64,000 bases of DNA from the NCBI GenBank assembly GCA_963769765.1, contig CAVYNA010000006.1, positions 62,001-126,000 on the forward strand, given 5' to 3'. The position numbers and the translations under genes were made by a program. The notes beneath the pieces are model-generated. The model ran no database searches and had not been told where the DNA came from. It saw nothing but the letters and a program-made list of their open reading frames with translations. Shown piece by piece: positions 8,209 through 16,781 of this stretch (position 1 is its first letter; each line of letters begins with the position of its first letter). The DNA comes from Bog-756 sp963769765 (GTDB lineage: Bacteria; Actinomycetota; Acidimicrobiia; Acidimicrobiales; RAAP-2).

Positions 8209-11200
8209 ATGGCGGGGGGAGGCCTGTCCTTCGGGCCTGCCGGCCGGGGGGAGGCTGGCACTGATCGGTGCGGAACGACGCGCTGTCCCGGACTGACCTC
8301 CGACAGCGGGCGACGTCGGCCGTGGGCCCGTCTCGTCGTTGGCGCGCTGACGGTGCTCGCGCTCAGTTCCGTGTGGGCGCTGAAGGTGATGGCACCTGCC
8401 AGTGCCGCATCCCTCACCAGCCCCACCTGGACGGCGTCGTCGACCAACGCGGCGGCGACTGGGGTGCGCTACACCTACACCTTCACGACAGCGACCACCT
8501 CGGTGCTGTCGTCCGTCACGATGACCGTTCCGGCAGCCACCACCGGCATGCCGACGGTGGGAACGGTGAGCCCGGCGAGCGTTGCGAGCGGCGATGCGAT
8601 CGCCACGTCGGGGGGGATCCTCACCTACAGCTTCACCGCGGCCACGATCGCGACCGGTACGGCGGTGTCGATCCAGATCAACGGACTGACCAATACCGCG
8701 GCAGTGGGGAGCTACACGTCGACCATCGCCACGGTGAACGGAGGATCGACCGTCGACTCCGGCGTCACGCCGGCGGTCGCCATCAATGCTGCGGCGCTGT
8801 CCAACCCGCTCTGGTCGGTGACGTCGACAGCCGCCGGAGCGACCGGGGTGAGCTACACCTACACCTTCACCACCGCGACGACGTCGGTGCTGTCCTCGGT
8901 CACCATGACCGTACCGGGCGACACGGCCGGCAGCCCCGTCGTCGGGACCGTCACCCCGAGCAGCATGGCCGTCGGGTCGACGGTCGGGGTCGCGGCCGGT
9001 CTCCTCACCTACTCCTTCGGTGCCACGGTGGTGAATACCGGAACGGCGGTGGCGATCCAGGTCAACGCTCTCACCAACACGGCGAGCACCGGAGGCATCT
9101 CGTCGACGATCACCGCCAGAAACGGATCGACCGCGGTTGATGTCGGTGTCACGCCTGCGGTGACCTTCACGCCCTCGGGTCTGAGCGGCGAGACCTGGAC
9201 GACCTCGTCAGCGACCGCCGGGGCGACCGGCGTGACCTACACCTACGGATTCTCCACCGTGTCGGCGTCCTCGCTGTCGTCGGTCACCATGATCGTGCCA
9301 TCGGGTACGGCGGGGAGCCCCGCCGTCGGCACGGTGACGCCGAGCGGCCTCGCCGGGGGGAGCGTGGCGCTGGCCAGCAACACGCTCACCTACTCGTTCG
9401 ATGCGACGGCAGTCAGTGCCGGCACCGCCGTGTCGATCCAGATCACCGGAGTCCGGAACACGTCGACCGCCGGGAGCTACACGTCGACGATCACCACGAA
9501 GAACGGGGCGGCGGTCGTCGACTCGGGTGTCACGCCGCCGGTGGTCATCACCTCTGGCACACTCACCAGCCCGAACTGGGCGACGACATCGCTCTTCGAC
9601 GGGACGACCGGGGTCACCTACACCTACACCTTCACCACGTCGTCCTCGTCGTCGCTGTCGTCGATCGCCATGACGGTGCCCCCGGGCACCTCGGGCACCC
9701 CGACCGTCGGCACGGTCACCCCGGTGGGCATCAGGGGTGGAAGCGTGACCCTGGCCGGCAGCACCCTCACCTACTCATTCGGCGCGGCGGTGGTGGCTTC
9801 CGGCACCCCGGTGACGATCCCGATCAACGGCATCACCAACACGTCGGCCCCGGGCGTCTACACGTCCCAGATCGTGATCTACAACGGTGGCTCCGCGGTC
9901 GCCTCGGGCGTCACCCCGGCGGTGACCATCATCTCCGGCGCCCTCACCGCTCCGATGTGGGCGACCTCGACCACCGTCAGATCGGCGACCGGCGCCACCT
10001 ACACCTACACCTTCAATACGGCATCGACCGTCTCGCTGTCCTCGGTGACCATGACCGTGCCGAGCGGCACCGGCGGCAGCCCGACCGTCGGCACGGTCAC
10101 CCCCGCCGCGGTGTCCGGCGGGAGCGTCGTCCTGGCCGGCGGTCTCCTCACCTACAGCTTCGGTCCCGCGTCGATCGCCGCCGCCACCGCCATCTCGATC
10201 CAGATCAACGGGTTGACCAACACGTCGACCACCGGCAGCTACACCTCGACGATCACCACCCTCAGCGGGTCCACGATCGAGGACACCGGGACGACGCCGC
10301 AAGTCACCTTCGCCACCGGTGGCTCGTTGACTGCGCTGACCTGGACGACGTCCAAGATCACCGCGGGCGCCACCGCGACCAGCTACACCTTCGGTTTCAG
10401 AACGGCCTCGAGCTCTTCCAGCTTGCGTTCGGTGACGATGACGGTGCCGAGTGGCACCGGTGGCAGCCCGACCGTCGGCACGGTCACCCCCGCGGGGCTG
10501 ACTGGCGGGACGATCACCCTGACCGGCGCCATGCTGACCTACTCCTTCTCCAGCAGCAAGACGCTCAATTCGAACACGGCCGTCTCGATCCAGATCAACG
10601 GGCTCACCAACACGGCGACGCCCGGCAGCTACGCGTCGGAGATCGTGACCAAGACCGGCACGCCGACGACCATCGACTCCGGCTTCACACCGGCCGTCAC
10701 GATCCTCCCGGGCGTGCTGGTCAGCCCGATCTGGTCGACCTCGTCGACGACCGCCGGGGCCAGCGGTGCCAGCTACACCTACTCCTTCTCGGCGGCCTCG
10801 ACCGCGTCGTTGTCGACGGTGACGATGACCGTGCCGGCGGGCACGTTGGGGACTCCGACCGTCGGCACGGTGACCCCGGTGAGCATGTCCGCCGGTGGCG
10901 CCGTCTCCCTGGTCGGAACCGCGCTCACCTACACGTTCAACACCCTTGCCGTCACCGCGGGGACCGCCGTCTCGATCCAGTTCAACGGGCTGACCAACAC
11001 AGCGACCGTCGGCAGCTACCCCTCGACGATCACGACCAGGACCGGCTTCAATCCGGTCGATTCCGGCGTGACCCCGGCCGTGTCCATCGCGGCGAACACG
11101 CTGACCTTGAGCGCACCACTCGTCCTCGGCTGGTCGGCGATCCTGAACGGGACGACGCAGAGCACGGTCGACCCCACCGCCGCCGATCAGGTGTACACGG

Positions 11201-11595
11201 TGAATGACGGCACGGGCACCGGTGCCGGCTGGAACGTCACCGTCTCCGCCACGACGTTCACCAACGGCTCGACCACCCTGCCCAACATCGGGACGTTCGT
11301 CACCAACGGGAGCCTGACCTCGTCGACCGCGACGTCGGCACCGACCGTGACCTGCATCTCGAGCTGCACCTTGCCCTCGAACACGGTCGCCTACCCGGTG
11401 TCGATCACCACCGCGCTCTCCTTTCCTGCACCGTTCAAGATCTTTCGCGCCGCGGTGGGTTCGGGCCTCGGGGCCATGACCATCGGCGGGAGCTCCGCGG
11501 CGAACCCGGTGGGTTGGTGGGTGAACGTTCCCGGCTTTGCGCGGGCGGGTACCTACACCTCGACCATCACCTTCTCGGTGGTGTCGGCGCCGTGA
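8209..11595 (+). CDS. Large exported repeat protein with C-terminal WxL-like domain
   Basis: About 1128 residues from the ATG at 8209, six bases after the previous stop; the exact start is uncertain. Residues about 36-68 form a signal-type segment (RRRPWARLVVGALTVLALSS ... APASAASL). Seven tandem domains of about 128 residues follow (8413-11100). The protein ends in a WxL-like domain clearly homologous to the preceding gene product (GWNVTVSATTFTNGSTTLPN ... GWWVNVPGFARAGTYTS, ending TFSVVSAP). The composition is dominated by Thr, Ser, Gly, Val and Ala, as expected for stacked beta-sandwich surface domains. By analogy with large WxL proteins it would be a cell-wall-attached adhesin or structural surface protein. 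That role is inferred; the domain order is visible. Confidence 0.75.
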   Translation: MAGGGLSFGPAGRGEAGTDRCGTTRCPGLTSDSGRRRPWARLVVGALTVLALSSVWALKVMAPASAASLTSPTWTASSTNAAATGVRYTYTFTTATTSVLSSVTMTVPAATTGMPTVGTVSPASVASGDAIATSGGILTYSFTAATIATGTAVSIQINGLTNTAAVGSYTSTIATVNGGSTVDSGVTPAVAINAAALSNPLWSVTSTAAGATGVSYTYTFTTATTSVLSSVTMTVPGDTAGSPVVGTVTPSSMAVGSTVGVAAGLLTYSFGATVVNTGTAVAIQVNALTNTASTGGISSTITARNGSTAVDVGVTPAVTFTPSGLSGETWTTSSATAGATGVTYTYGFSTVSASSLSSVTMIVPSGTAGSPAVGTVTPSGLAGGSVALASNTLTYSFDATAVSAGTAVSIQITGVRNTSTAGSYTSTITTKNGAAVVDSGVTPPVVITSGTLTSPNWATTSLFDGTTGVTYTYTFTTSSSSSLSSIAMTVPPGTSGTPTVGTVTPVGIRGGSVTLAGSTLTYSFGAAVVASGTPVTIPINGITNTSAPGVYTSQIVIYNGGSAVASGVTPAVTIISGALTAPMWATSTTVRSATGATYTYTFNTASTVSLSSVTMTVPSGTGGSPTVGTVTPAAVSGGSVVLAGGLLTYSFGPASIAAATAISIQINGLTNTSTTGSYTSTITTLSGSTIEDTGTTPQVTFATGGSLTALTWTTSKITAGATATSYTFGFRTASSSSSLRSVTMTVPSGTGGSPTVGTVTPAGLTGGTITLTGAMLTYSFSSSKTLNSNTAVSIQINGLTNTATPGSYASEIVTKTGTPTTIDSGFTPAVTILPGVLVSPIWSTSSTTAGASGASYTYSFSAASTASLSTVTMTVPAGTLGTPTVGTVTPVSMSAGGAVSLVGTALTYTFNTLAVTAGTAVSIQFNGLTNTATVGSYPSTITTRTGFNPVDSGVTPAVSIAANTLTLSAPLVLGWSAILNGTTQSTVDPTAADQVYTVNDGTGTGAGWNVTVSATTFTNGSTTLPNIGTFVTNGSLTSSTATSAPTVTCISSCTLPSNTVAYPVSITTALSFPAPFKIFRAAVGSGLGAMTIGGSSAANPVGWWVNVPGFARAGTYTSTITFSVVSAP
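8413..11100 (+). repeat. Seven tandem ~384-bp coding repeats (~128 residues each)
   Basis: The repeats begin at 8413, 8797, 9181, 9562, 9943, 10327 and 10717, with unit lengths of 381-390 bp. Each unit starts Leu-(Thr/Ser)-x-x-x-Trp. It then has TYTYTF-type and SSVTMTVPSG-type strands, a VGTVTP turn, LTYSF, a TAVSIQINGLTNT strand and a closing DSGVTPAV. The units share many long identical DNA stretches, which is consistent with recent expansion or gene conversion. Copy number may therefore vary between strains, and short-read assemblies may collapse it. Confidence 0.85.
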
Positions 11596-11731
11596 GTCGA
11601 CGCGGCGGACGGTTCGGTTCGAGGCCGGGGCGAGTGGGCGGGATGCCACTGCAACAGGACGTGATGCCGATGCGAACAAGCCGGTGGTCGATGCGACCGG
11701 GTCAACGATCGAGTCGAACGGAGGATGACCG

Positions 11732-12946
11732 GTGAACGGAGGACGGAAGGCGATGAGCACGACGGATCGGGAGCGGCGAGGCGGGACGGCCATTCGACGA
11801 CGCGCCCTGGGAGCGGTGGTCTGCCTGGCCGCCGTTGCCCTCATGGGCACGCTTCCTGCGACGGCGTCCGGGGCCGTCGGCATCGGCGGCCCCGATGCGT
11901 TCGGGGTGACCCCGAATCCGCTTCCGGACGGCCGATCGCAGGCCTACTTCACGCTGTCGCTGAGCCCAGGCCAGACCGGCACGGAGGCTGCGGTCATCAC
12001 CAACAGGGGTGCGACCTCGATCACCCTCAAGCTCAGCCCGTCGACCGGCACCACCGCTCCCAACTCGGGCAGCGCCTTCATCGATGCATTCGGCCAGTGC
12101 GTCGGTACCGGCTGTTGGGTGACCGGTCTGCCCTCGACGCTCAGCCTCGCACCCAGCTCGGCCATGACCGTGCCGTTCAGCGTCACCGTGCCGGCCGGCA
12201 CCGGAGTCGGGCAGCACCTCGCGGGCATCACAGCCCAGCCGAACGCACCGCCCGCGCCGGTGACCGTCGGGTCGAACGGGAGGGCCTCGGCGCAGGCGGT
12301 GGTCATCGAGCAGGTCAGCGTGGGGGTCGTGGTCGATGTCGGCGCCGTGTCACAGATGGTGACCCGCCTCGCGATCCCGACGGTCACGTCTACCGCGGTG
12401 GGGACCATGCCCCGTCTCATCGTGCACGCCCACAACACCGGCCAGACCTTCGTCAAGGCCAAGGGGAGCGCGACGTGCACGGTCGGCGGCAGTCGCAGGT
12501 CCTATCCCGTCGCCTCGGACACCGTGCTGCCGACCGAGGGCGCCGCACTCGTGGTCAACGTACCGGGACTGCCGTTCGGAACGGTGGTGTCCTGCAACGT
12601 GCTCCTCGACTACGGCAATGGGCAGACGGCGACATGGTCGGGAAAGGTGACCATGCCGGCGACGACCACGCCGACGACCATCGTCCACACCGGCCCGGGC
12701 GCGTACTCGTCTCTCCCGGTCACCGGTATTCCGGTCTGGGCCATCGTGCTCATCGTGATCGGATCCCTGACGCTCGCCACGCTCATGGTCATCCTGTTCG
12801 TGCTGATCCGGCGCCGGCATCAACCCGGAACCGGCACCGGCACGGACGGAGGTGATCCCACACCGATCGGCGAGCGTCCCGGTCCCGACATCACGCCCGT
12901 CGATCTCTCCGCCGCCAAGAAGCCGGTTCCGACGAGCCGCCGGTAG
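11732..12946 (+). CDS. DUF916-like (WxL-interacting) protein with C-terminal membrane anchor
   Basis: A 404-residue exported protein. It has a signal peptide (RRRALGAVVCLAAVALMGTLPATASGA) and then a domain beginning FGVTPNPLPDG with YFTLSLSPGQTGTEAAVITN. These features match the peptidoglycan-binding DUF916 part of WxL-interacting proteins. A second beta domain covers about residues 200-310, followed by a Thr/Pro linker and an LPVTG-like string (SSLPVTGIPVW). A single transmembrane helix at about 330-355 is followed by RRR and a short cytoplasmic tail. The GTG at 11732 has GGAGG seven bases upstream; an ATG at 11753 is possible. In Firmicutes, DUF916/DUF3324 membrane proteins sit beside WxL proteins and bind them, which is the arrangement here. 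Confidence 0.7.
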   Translation: MNGGRKAMSTTDRERRGGTAIRRRALGAVVCLAAVALMGTLPATASGAVGIGGPDAFGVTPNPLPDGRSQAYFTLSLSPGQTGTEAAVITNRGATSITLKLSPSTGTTAPNSGSAFIDAFGQCVGTGCWVTGLPSTLSLAPSSAMTVPFSVTVPAGTGVGQHLAGITAQPNAPPAPVTVGSNGRASAQAVVIEQVSVGVVVDVGAVSQMVTRLAIPTVTSTAVGTMPRLIVHAHNTGQTFVKAKGSATCTVGGSRRSYPVASDTVLPTEGAALVVNVPGLPFGTVVSCNVLLDYGNGQTATWSGKVTMPATTTPTTIVHTGPGAYSSLPVTGIPVWAIVLIVIGSLTLATLMVILFVLIRRRHQPGTGTGTDGGDPTPIGERPGPDITPVDLSAAKKPVPTSRR

Positions 12947-12949
12947 AGT
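12944..12949 (+). promoter_or_regulatory. Leaderless-type -10 box (TAGAGT) for the ATP-grasp gene
   Basis: TAGAGT overlaps the stop codon of the DUF916-like gene and ends eight bases before the GTG at 12958. No Shine-Dalgarno sequence is seen, so the downstream gene probably starts a new, leaderless transcript. Confidence 0.4.
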
Positions 12950-12957
12950 GTGCGACC

Positions 12958-13893
12958 GTGCGCATCGCCTTCGCCACGACCGCCACCGAGGTCGTCGGCG
13001 ACGGCGACGTCGACCGTCCCCTCCACGACGCGGCGTTCGCACGTGCGGGCGTCGACCTCGACCATCCCGCATGGCACGACCCTTCGGTGGCATGGGACGG
13101 CTACGACCTGGTGGTGATCCGCTCCACCTGGGACTACGTCGAGCGCCTCGCCGAGTTCCGCGCCTGGCTCGCCCAGGTCCACGCGCTTGGTTCGTTGCGC
13201 AACCCTGGGCCGCTCGTCGAGTGGAACCTCGACAAGCGCTACCTCCTCGATCTCGCCGCCGAGGGCGTCCCGACCATCCCCACCCGGATCGTGCGCGATC
13301 CGGTCGAGCTCGACTGCGCCCTCGGCCTGCGACCAGGTGAGCTCGTGGTGAAGCCGGTGGTCTCAGCCGGTGGCAGGCGGACCGGCCGCTTCCGCGCCGA
13401 CGATCCGCGCGCGCGCGAGCTCGGCGCGACGATCCTGACCACCGGGAGCCCGGCGATGGTCCAGCCGGCGGTGGCGTCGGTCAGCACCGAGGGCGAGGTG
13501 GGCGTGGTGGTCTTCGACGGGACCGTCTCCCATGCCTTCCGCAAGGGCCCCGTCCTCGGACCGGGAGGCGAGCGTCTCGCTGCAGTGGGTCGGGAGGCGA
13601 TCGAGGCCGCCCGGCTGACCCCGGCACAGTGCGGCATCGTCGACGAGGTCGTCCGTGCGGTCGATCGCCGTGCATCGCGGTTGGGTCTGGACACACCGCT
13701 GCTCTACCAGCGGATCGATCTGGTCCGTCTCGACGACGGACGCGACGCGATCCTCGAGGTCGAGCTGGCCGAGCCGTCGTTCTTCCTTCCCGTCGACGAA
13801 GCGGCCGCCGACCGCTTCGCGGCGGCCGTTGGGCGGCACTGCGATCGTTGGAAGGCCGGGCCGGCACGGACGCTCGCCGCCCGCGCCTGGTGA
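12958..13893 (+). CDS. ATP-grasp domain protein (DcsG/RimK-like)
   Basis: A 311-residue predicted ATP-dependent carboxylate-amine ligase. The N-terminal domain carries DLVVIRSTWDYVERL and NPGPLVEWNLDKRYLLDLA, both typical of the ATP-grasp subfamily that includes the cycloserine-pathway enzyme DcsG. The nucleotide-binding lid has GELVVKPVVSAGGRRTGRF. The metal-binding end is RIDLVRLDDGRDAILEVELAEPSFF, with the Glu-x-Glu expected for Mg2+. The substrate cannot be told from sequence. The TGA stop overlaps the GTG of the glycerol kinase gene, so it is probably co-translated with the glycerol operon, although a metabolic link is not obvious. Confidence 0.75.
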   Translation: MRIAFATTATEVVGDGDVDRPLHDAAFARAGVDLDHPAWHDPSVAWDGYDLVVIRSTWDYVERLAEFRAWLAQVHALGSLRNPGPLVEWNLDKRYLLDLAAEGVPTIPTRIVRDPVELDCALGLRPGELVVKPVVSAGGRRTGRFRADDPRARELGATILTTGSPAMVQPAVASVSTEGEVGVVVFDGTVSHAFRKGPVLGPGGERLAAVGREAIEAARLTPAQCGIVDEVVRAVDRRASRLGLDTPLLYQRIDLVRLDDGRDAILEVELAEPSFFLPVDEAAADRFAAAVGRHCDRWKAGPARTLAARAW

Positions 13894-15320
13894 GCGTCCT
13901 CGCGATCGACCAGGGCACCTCGGCCACCAAGGCGGTCGTCGTGGACCCCGAAGGCGGGATCCGGACCATCGCCGAGGTCGAGGTCCGGCCGAGCTTCCTC
14001 GACGGGGGCGGAGTCGAGGTCGACCCGGCGAGCCTGCTCGCCTCGGTCCTCGATGCGGGGCGGCGGGCCCTCGACCTGACGTCGGACCCGATCGAGGCGG
14101 TCGCGCTCGCCAACCAGGGCGAGACGGTCCTCGCGTGGGATCCCAACAGCGGCGCGCCGTTGTCGCCGGCGATCGTCTGGCAGGACCGACGTGCGGAGCC
14201 GTTGTGCGCGGCCCGCTCGGAGCACGCGGCGTGGGTCGCAGAGCGGACCGGGCTCGTCCTCGACCCGTACTTCTCGGCGCCGAAGATGGCCTGGCTCCGG
14301 GCAGAGGGCGTGGACGGCGGCATCGTGACGACCACGGACGCCTGGCTCCTGCACCACCTCACCGGCGAGCTGGTCACCGACGTGACGACGGCCAGCCGTT
14401 CTCTCATCTTCGACCTCGACGACGGCGCCTGGAGCGGTGCGCTGCTCGAGCTCTTCGGCCTCGACGGGGAGGTCCTGCCCCGCATCGTCGCCTGCGACGA
14501 GGTGGTCGGTCACACCGGTGCCTTCGGGGGCGATCTTCCGGTCGCCGGGCTGGCGGTCGATCAACAGGCCGCCCTGCTCGCCGAGGGGTGCACCGGGCCG
14601 GGCGAGGCCAAGTGCACCTTCGGCACCGGAGCCTTCGTGCTCGCCAACACCGGCGAGCGTCCGGTGCGTTCGACGGCCGGACTCTCCACCTCGGTGGCCT
14701 GGCAGGTCCGTGGTCGGACCGCCTACTGCATCGACGGGCAGGTCTACACCGCGGCCTCCGCAGTTCGGTGGCTCTGCGATGTCGGGCTACTGGGCTCGCC
14801 GGAGGATCTCGACCAGGTGGCCGCGGCCGACGCCGGCGGCGTCCGCAGCGTGCCGTCCTTCGCGGGACTGGGTGCCCCGTGGTGGCGACCGGACGCGACC
14901 GCCACGTTCGTCGGTATCACTTTGTCGACCGGCCGGGGGCAGCTGGTGCGCGCGGTGCTCGAGGGGATCGCCGCCCAGGTGGCCGAGGTCTGTGCCTCGG
15001 TCGGCACCGACGTCGGATGGCGGCTCGCGGCCCTGCGTGTCGACGGGGGGCTGACCCGCTCCTCCGCACTGCTGCAGGCGGTCGCGGATCTCACCCAGCT
15101 TGCCGTCGAGGTCTACCCCTCCCCGCACGCGACTGCGCTCGGTGCCGCAGCGCTCGCACGGCTCGCGCTGGATGGCTCGATCGAGCTCGGCGACGCGGTG
15201 CCGCCGTGGACGCCCGTCGCAACCTACGTCCCCCGGTGGAGCGCCGACCGAGCTGCGGTGCACCTCGACGCCTGGCGCTCCGTTGTTGCGACCGCCCTCG
15301 ACGCCGCCTCGTCGACGTGA
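13890..15320 (+). CDS. glpK: FGGY-family carbohydrate kinase, probable glycerol kinase
   Basis: A 476-residue FGGY kinase. The phosphate-1 loop is AIDQGTSATKAVV, and the substrate strand reads ANQGETVLAWDPNSG followed by IVWQDRRAEP. The second lobe has GTGAFVLANTGE, a Gly-rich motif corresponding to GTxxF in glycerol kinases, and LRVDGGLTRSSALLQAVADL near the end. The Arg in WQDRR and the asparagine/glutamine pattern favour glycerol over sugars, and the next gene is a glycerol-3-phosphate dehydrogenase. The protein is about 20 residues shorter than usual GlpK. The GTG start overlaps the preceding TGA (gTGA), and the same kind of overlap joins it to the next gene. Confidence 0.8.
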   Translation: MSVLAIDQGTSATKAVVVDPEGGIRTIAEVEVRPSFLDGGGVEVDPASLLASVLDAGRRALDLTSDPIEAVALANQGETVLAWDPNSGAPLSPAIVWQDRRAEPLCAARSEHAAWVAERTGLVLDPYFSAPKMAWLRAEGVDGGIVTTTDAWLLHHLTGELVTDVTTASRSLIFDLDDGAWSGALLELFGLDGEVLPRIVACDEVVGHTGAFGGDLPVAGLAVDQQAALLAEGCTGPGEAKCTFGTGAFVLANTGERPVRSTAGLSTSVAWQVRGRTAYCIDGQVYTAASAVRWLCDVGLLGSPEDLDQVAAADAGGVRSVPSFAGLGAPWWRPDATATFVGITLSTGRGQLVRAVLEGIAAQVAEVCASVGTDVGWRLAALRVDGGLTRSSALLQAVADLTQLAVEVYPSPHATALGAAALARLALDGSIELGDAVPPWTPVATYVPRWSADRAAVHLDAWRSVVATALDAASST

Positions 15321-16747
15321 GCGAACGGGAGCCAGACGGACGGATGCACGGACCGACGGCCTCGGACGAGACTTTCGATGTCGCGGTCGTGGGCGCGGGG
15401 GTCGTGGGCTCGGCGATCGCACGCGAGCTCTCCGGCTACCGGTTGCGGGTCGCGCTGCTCGACGCAGCCGACGACGTGGGCGACGCGACGAGCAAGGCCA
15501 ACACGGCGATCCTGCACACCGGGTTCGACGCCACGCCGTCGACGCTCGAGGCACGGCTTGTCCGGCGCGGCGCCGAGTTGCTGCGCGCCTACGCGAAGAC
15601 CACCGGAATCCCGGTCGAGCGCACGGGCGCCATGCTGGTCGCCTGGACCGCCGAACAACGCGACGCGCTCGGCGGGATCGTCCAACGCGCCCGGAAGAAT
15701 GCATACGGGGCGGCAGAGCGCGTCGACGCCGACGAGGTCTACCGCCGGGTGCCCGCGCTCGGGCCGGGCGCTCACGGCGGCGTCGTCGTCCCGGACGAGT
15801 CGATCACGTGCACCTGGTCGACCACGCTCGCGCTCGCCACCGATGCAGTCCTCCGTGGCACACAGCTCCTGCTCGGCCACCGGGTCGACCGCGTCGACGT
15901 CGGACCTGCCGTGACCATGCTCCACGCCGATGGCGGCACGGTCGCCGCACGGTGGGTGGTCAACGCGGCGGGCCTGGGCGCCGACGTGCTCGACGACGCT
16001 TTCGGCCACGAACGCTTCACCGTCACCCCGCGCCGCGGCGAACTGATCGTCTTCGACAAGCTCGCGCGGACCCTGGTCGACCAGATCGTCCTCGCCGTCC
16101 CGACCGCAAGGGGCAAAGGGGTGCTGATCAGCCCGACCGTCTACGGGAACGTCGTGGTCGGTCCGACAGCCGAGGATCTGACGGACCGCACCGACACCGG
16201 GACGTCCGAGGCGGGGCTCGCGTTCCTCTTCGAACGAGCGGCGACCCTGGTGCCCTCGCTTCTCGACGAGGAGGTGACCGCGACCTACGCCGGCCTCCGT
16301 GCTGCGAGCGACCGCTCCGACTACCTGGTCGAGGTCGACACGGAGGCGCGCTACGCGATCGCAGCCGGCATCCGTTCGACGGGGCTGACCTCCGCGATGG
16401 CAGTCGCCGAGCACCTGTGCGAGCTGCTCGACGGCGCAGGGCTCGTCCTCGAGGAGCGGCGCGATCTGCCAGACCCGCCGCAGTTGCCCAACCTGAGCGA
16501 GGCGCTCACCCGCCCGTTCGAGGACGCCGAGCGCATCGCGGCCGATCCCGCCTACGGCGAGGTCGTCTGCTTCTGCGAACGGGTCAGCGCCGGCGAGCTA
16601 CGCGACGCGTTCTCTTCGACCATCCCGCCCGTCGACCTCGGCGGTCTCCGCCGGCGCACGCGTGTGATGAACGGCCGGTGCCAGGGCTTCTACTGCGGTG
16701 CGGCCGTCACCACCATCGTCGAGCGGTCCGGCGGGACGGTGCGGTGA
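15317..16747 (+). CDS. glpA: FAD-dependent glycerol-3-phosphate dehydrogenase with C-terminal [2Fe-2S] (BFD-like) domain
   Basis: A 476-residue flavoprotein. The Rossmann motif VAVVGAGVVGSAIARELS binds FAD, and the DAO-type fold continues through NTAILHTGFDATPSTLEARL and VVNAAGLGADVLDD. The last 90 residues carry the four cysteines of a BFD-like iron-sulfur domain (VVCFCERVSAGEL and GRCQGFYCG), as in GlpA-type dehydrogenases. It should oxidise glycerol 3-phosphate to dihydroxyacetone phosphate. The GTG at 15317 overlaps the glpK stop; an ATG at 15344 is the alternative. The 3' end lies in a 17-bp tandem repeat that spans the junction with the next gene. Confidence 0.82.
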   Translation: MSEREPDGRMHGPTASDETFDVAVVGAGVVGSAIARELSGYRLRVALLDAADDVGDATSKANTAILHTGFDATPSTLEARLVRRGAELLRAYAKTTGIPVERTGAMLVAWTAEQRDALGGIVQRARKNAYGAAERVDADEVYRRVPALGPGAHGGVVVPDESITCTWSTTLALATDAVLRGTQLLLGHRVDRVDVGPAVTMLHADGGTVAARWVVNAAGLGADVLDDAFGHERFTVTPRRGELIVFDKLARTLVDQIVLAVPTARGKGVLISPTVYGNVVVGPTAEDLTDRTDTGTSEAGLAFLFERAATLVPSLLDEEVTATYAGLRAASDRSDYLVEVDTEARYAIAAGIRSTGLTSAMAVAEHLCELLDGAGLVLEERRDLPDPPQLPNLSEALTRPFEDAERIAADPAYGEVVCFCERVSAGELRDAFSSTIPPVDLGGLRRRTRVMNGRCQGFYCGAAVTTIVERSGGTVR

Positions 16748-16781
16748 GCGGGACGGTGCGGTGAGCAGGAGAGTGCGGTGA
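16731..16781 (+). repeat. 17-bp tandem repeat (three units) across the stop/start junction
   Basis: Units lie at 16731-16747, 16748-16764 and 16765-16781. The first two are identical (GCGGGACGGTGCGGTGA) and the third differs at three positions. Every unit ends in GGTGA, so each copy regenerates a gTGA stop/start overlap. The first stop ends glpA. The next two GTGs open six-codon ORFs (MSGTVR and MSRRVR) that each end at the next overlap. The third GTG at 16778 opens the real downstream gene. Confidence 0.85.

Noticed and set aside
8413..11100. CRISPR array
   Set aside because: The repeats are 381-390 bp, continuous and in frame; no short direct repeats with unique spacers and no cas genes are present.
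12700..12730. LPXTG sortase signal in the DUF916-like protein
   Set aside because: LPVTG is present before the helix, but the helix is followed by a 50-residue cytoplasmic tail and no sortase gene is seen, so a simple membrane anchor is more likely. Sortase processing is not excluded.
15100..16764. 554-codon frame overlapping glpA in another phase
   Set aside because: A shadow frame of glpA; only its last six codons coincide with the mini-ORF created by the 17-bp repeat.
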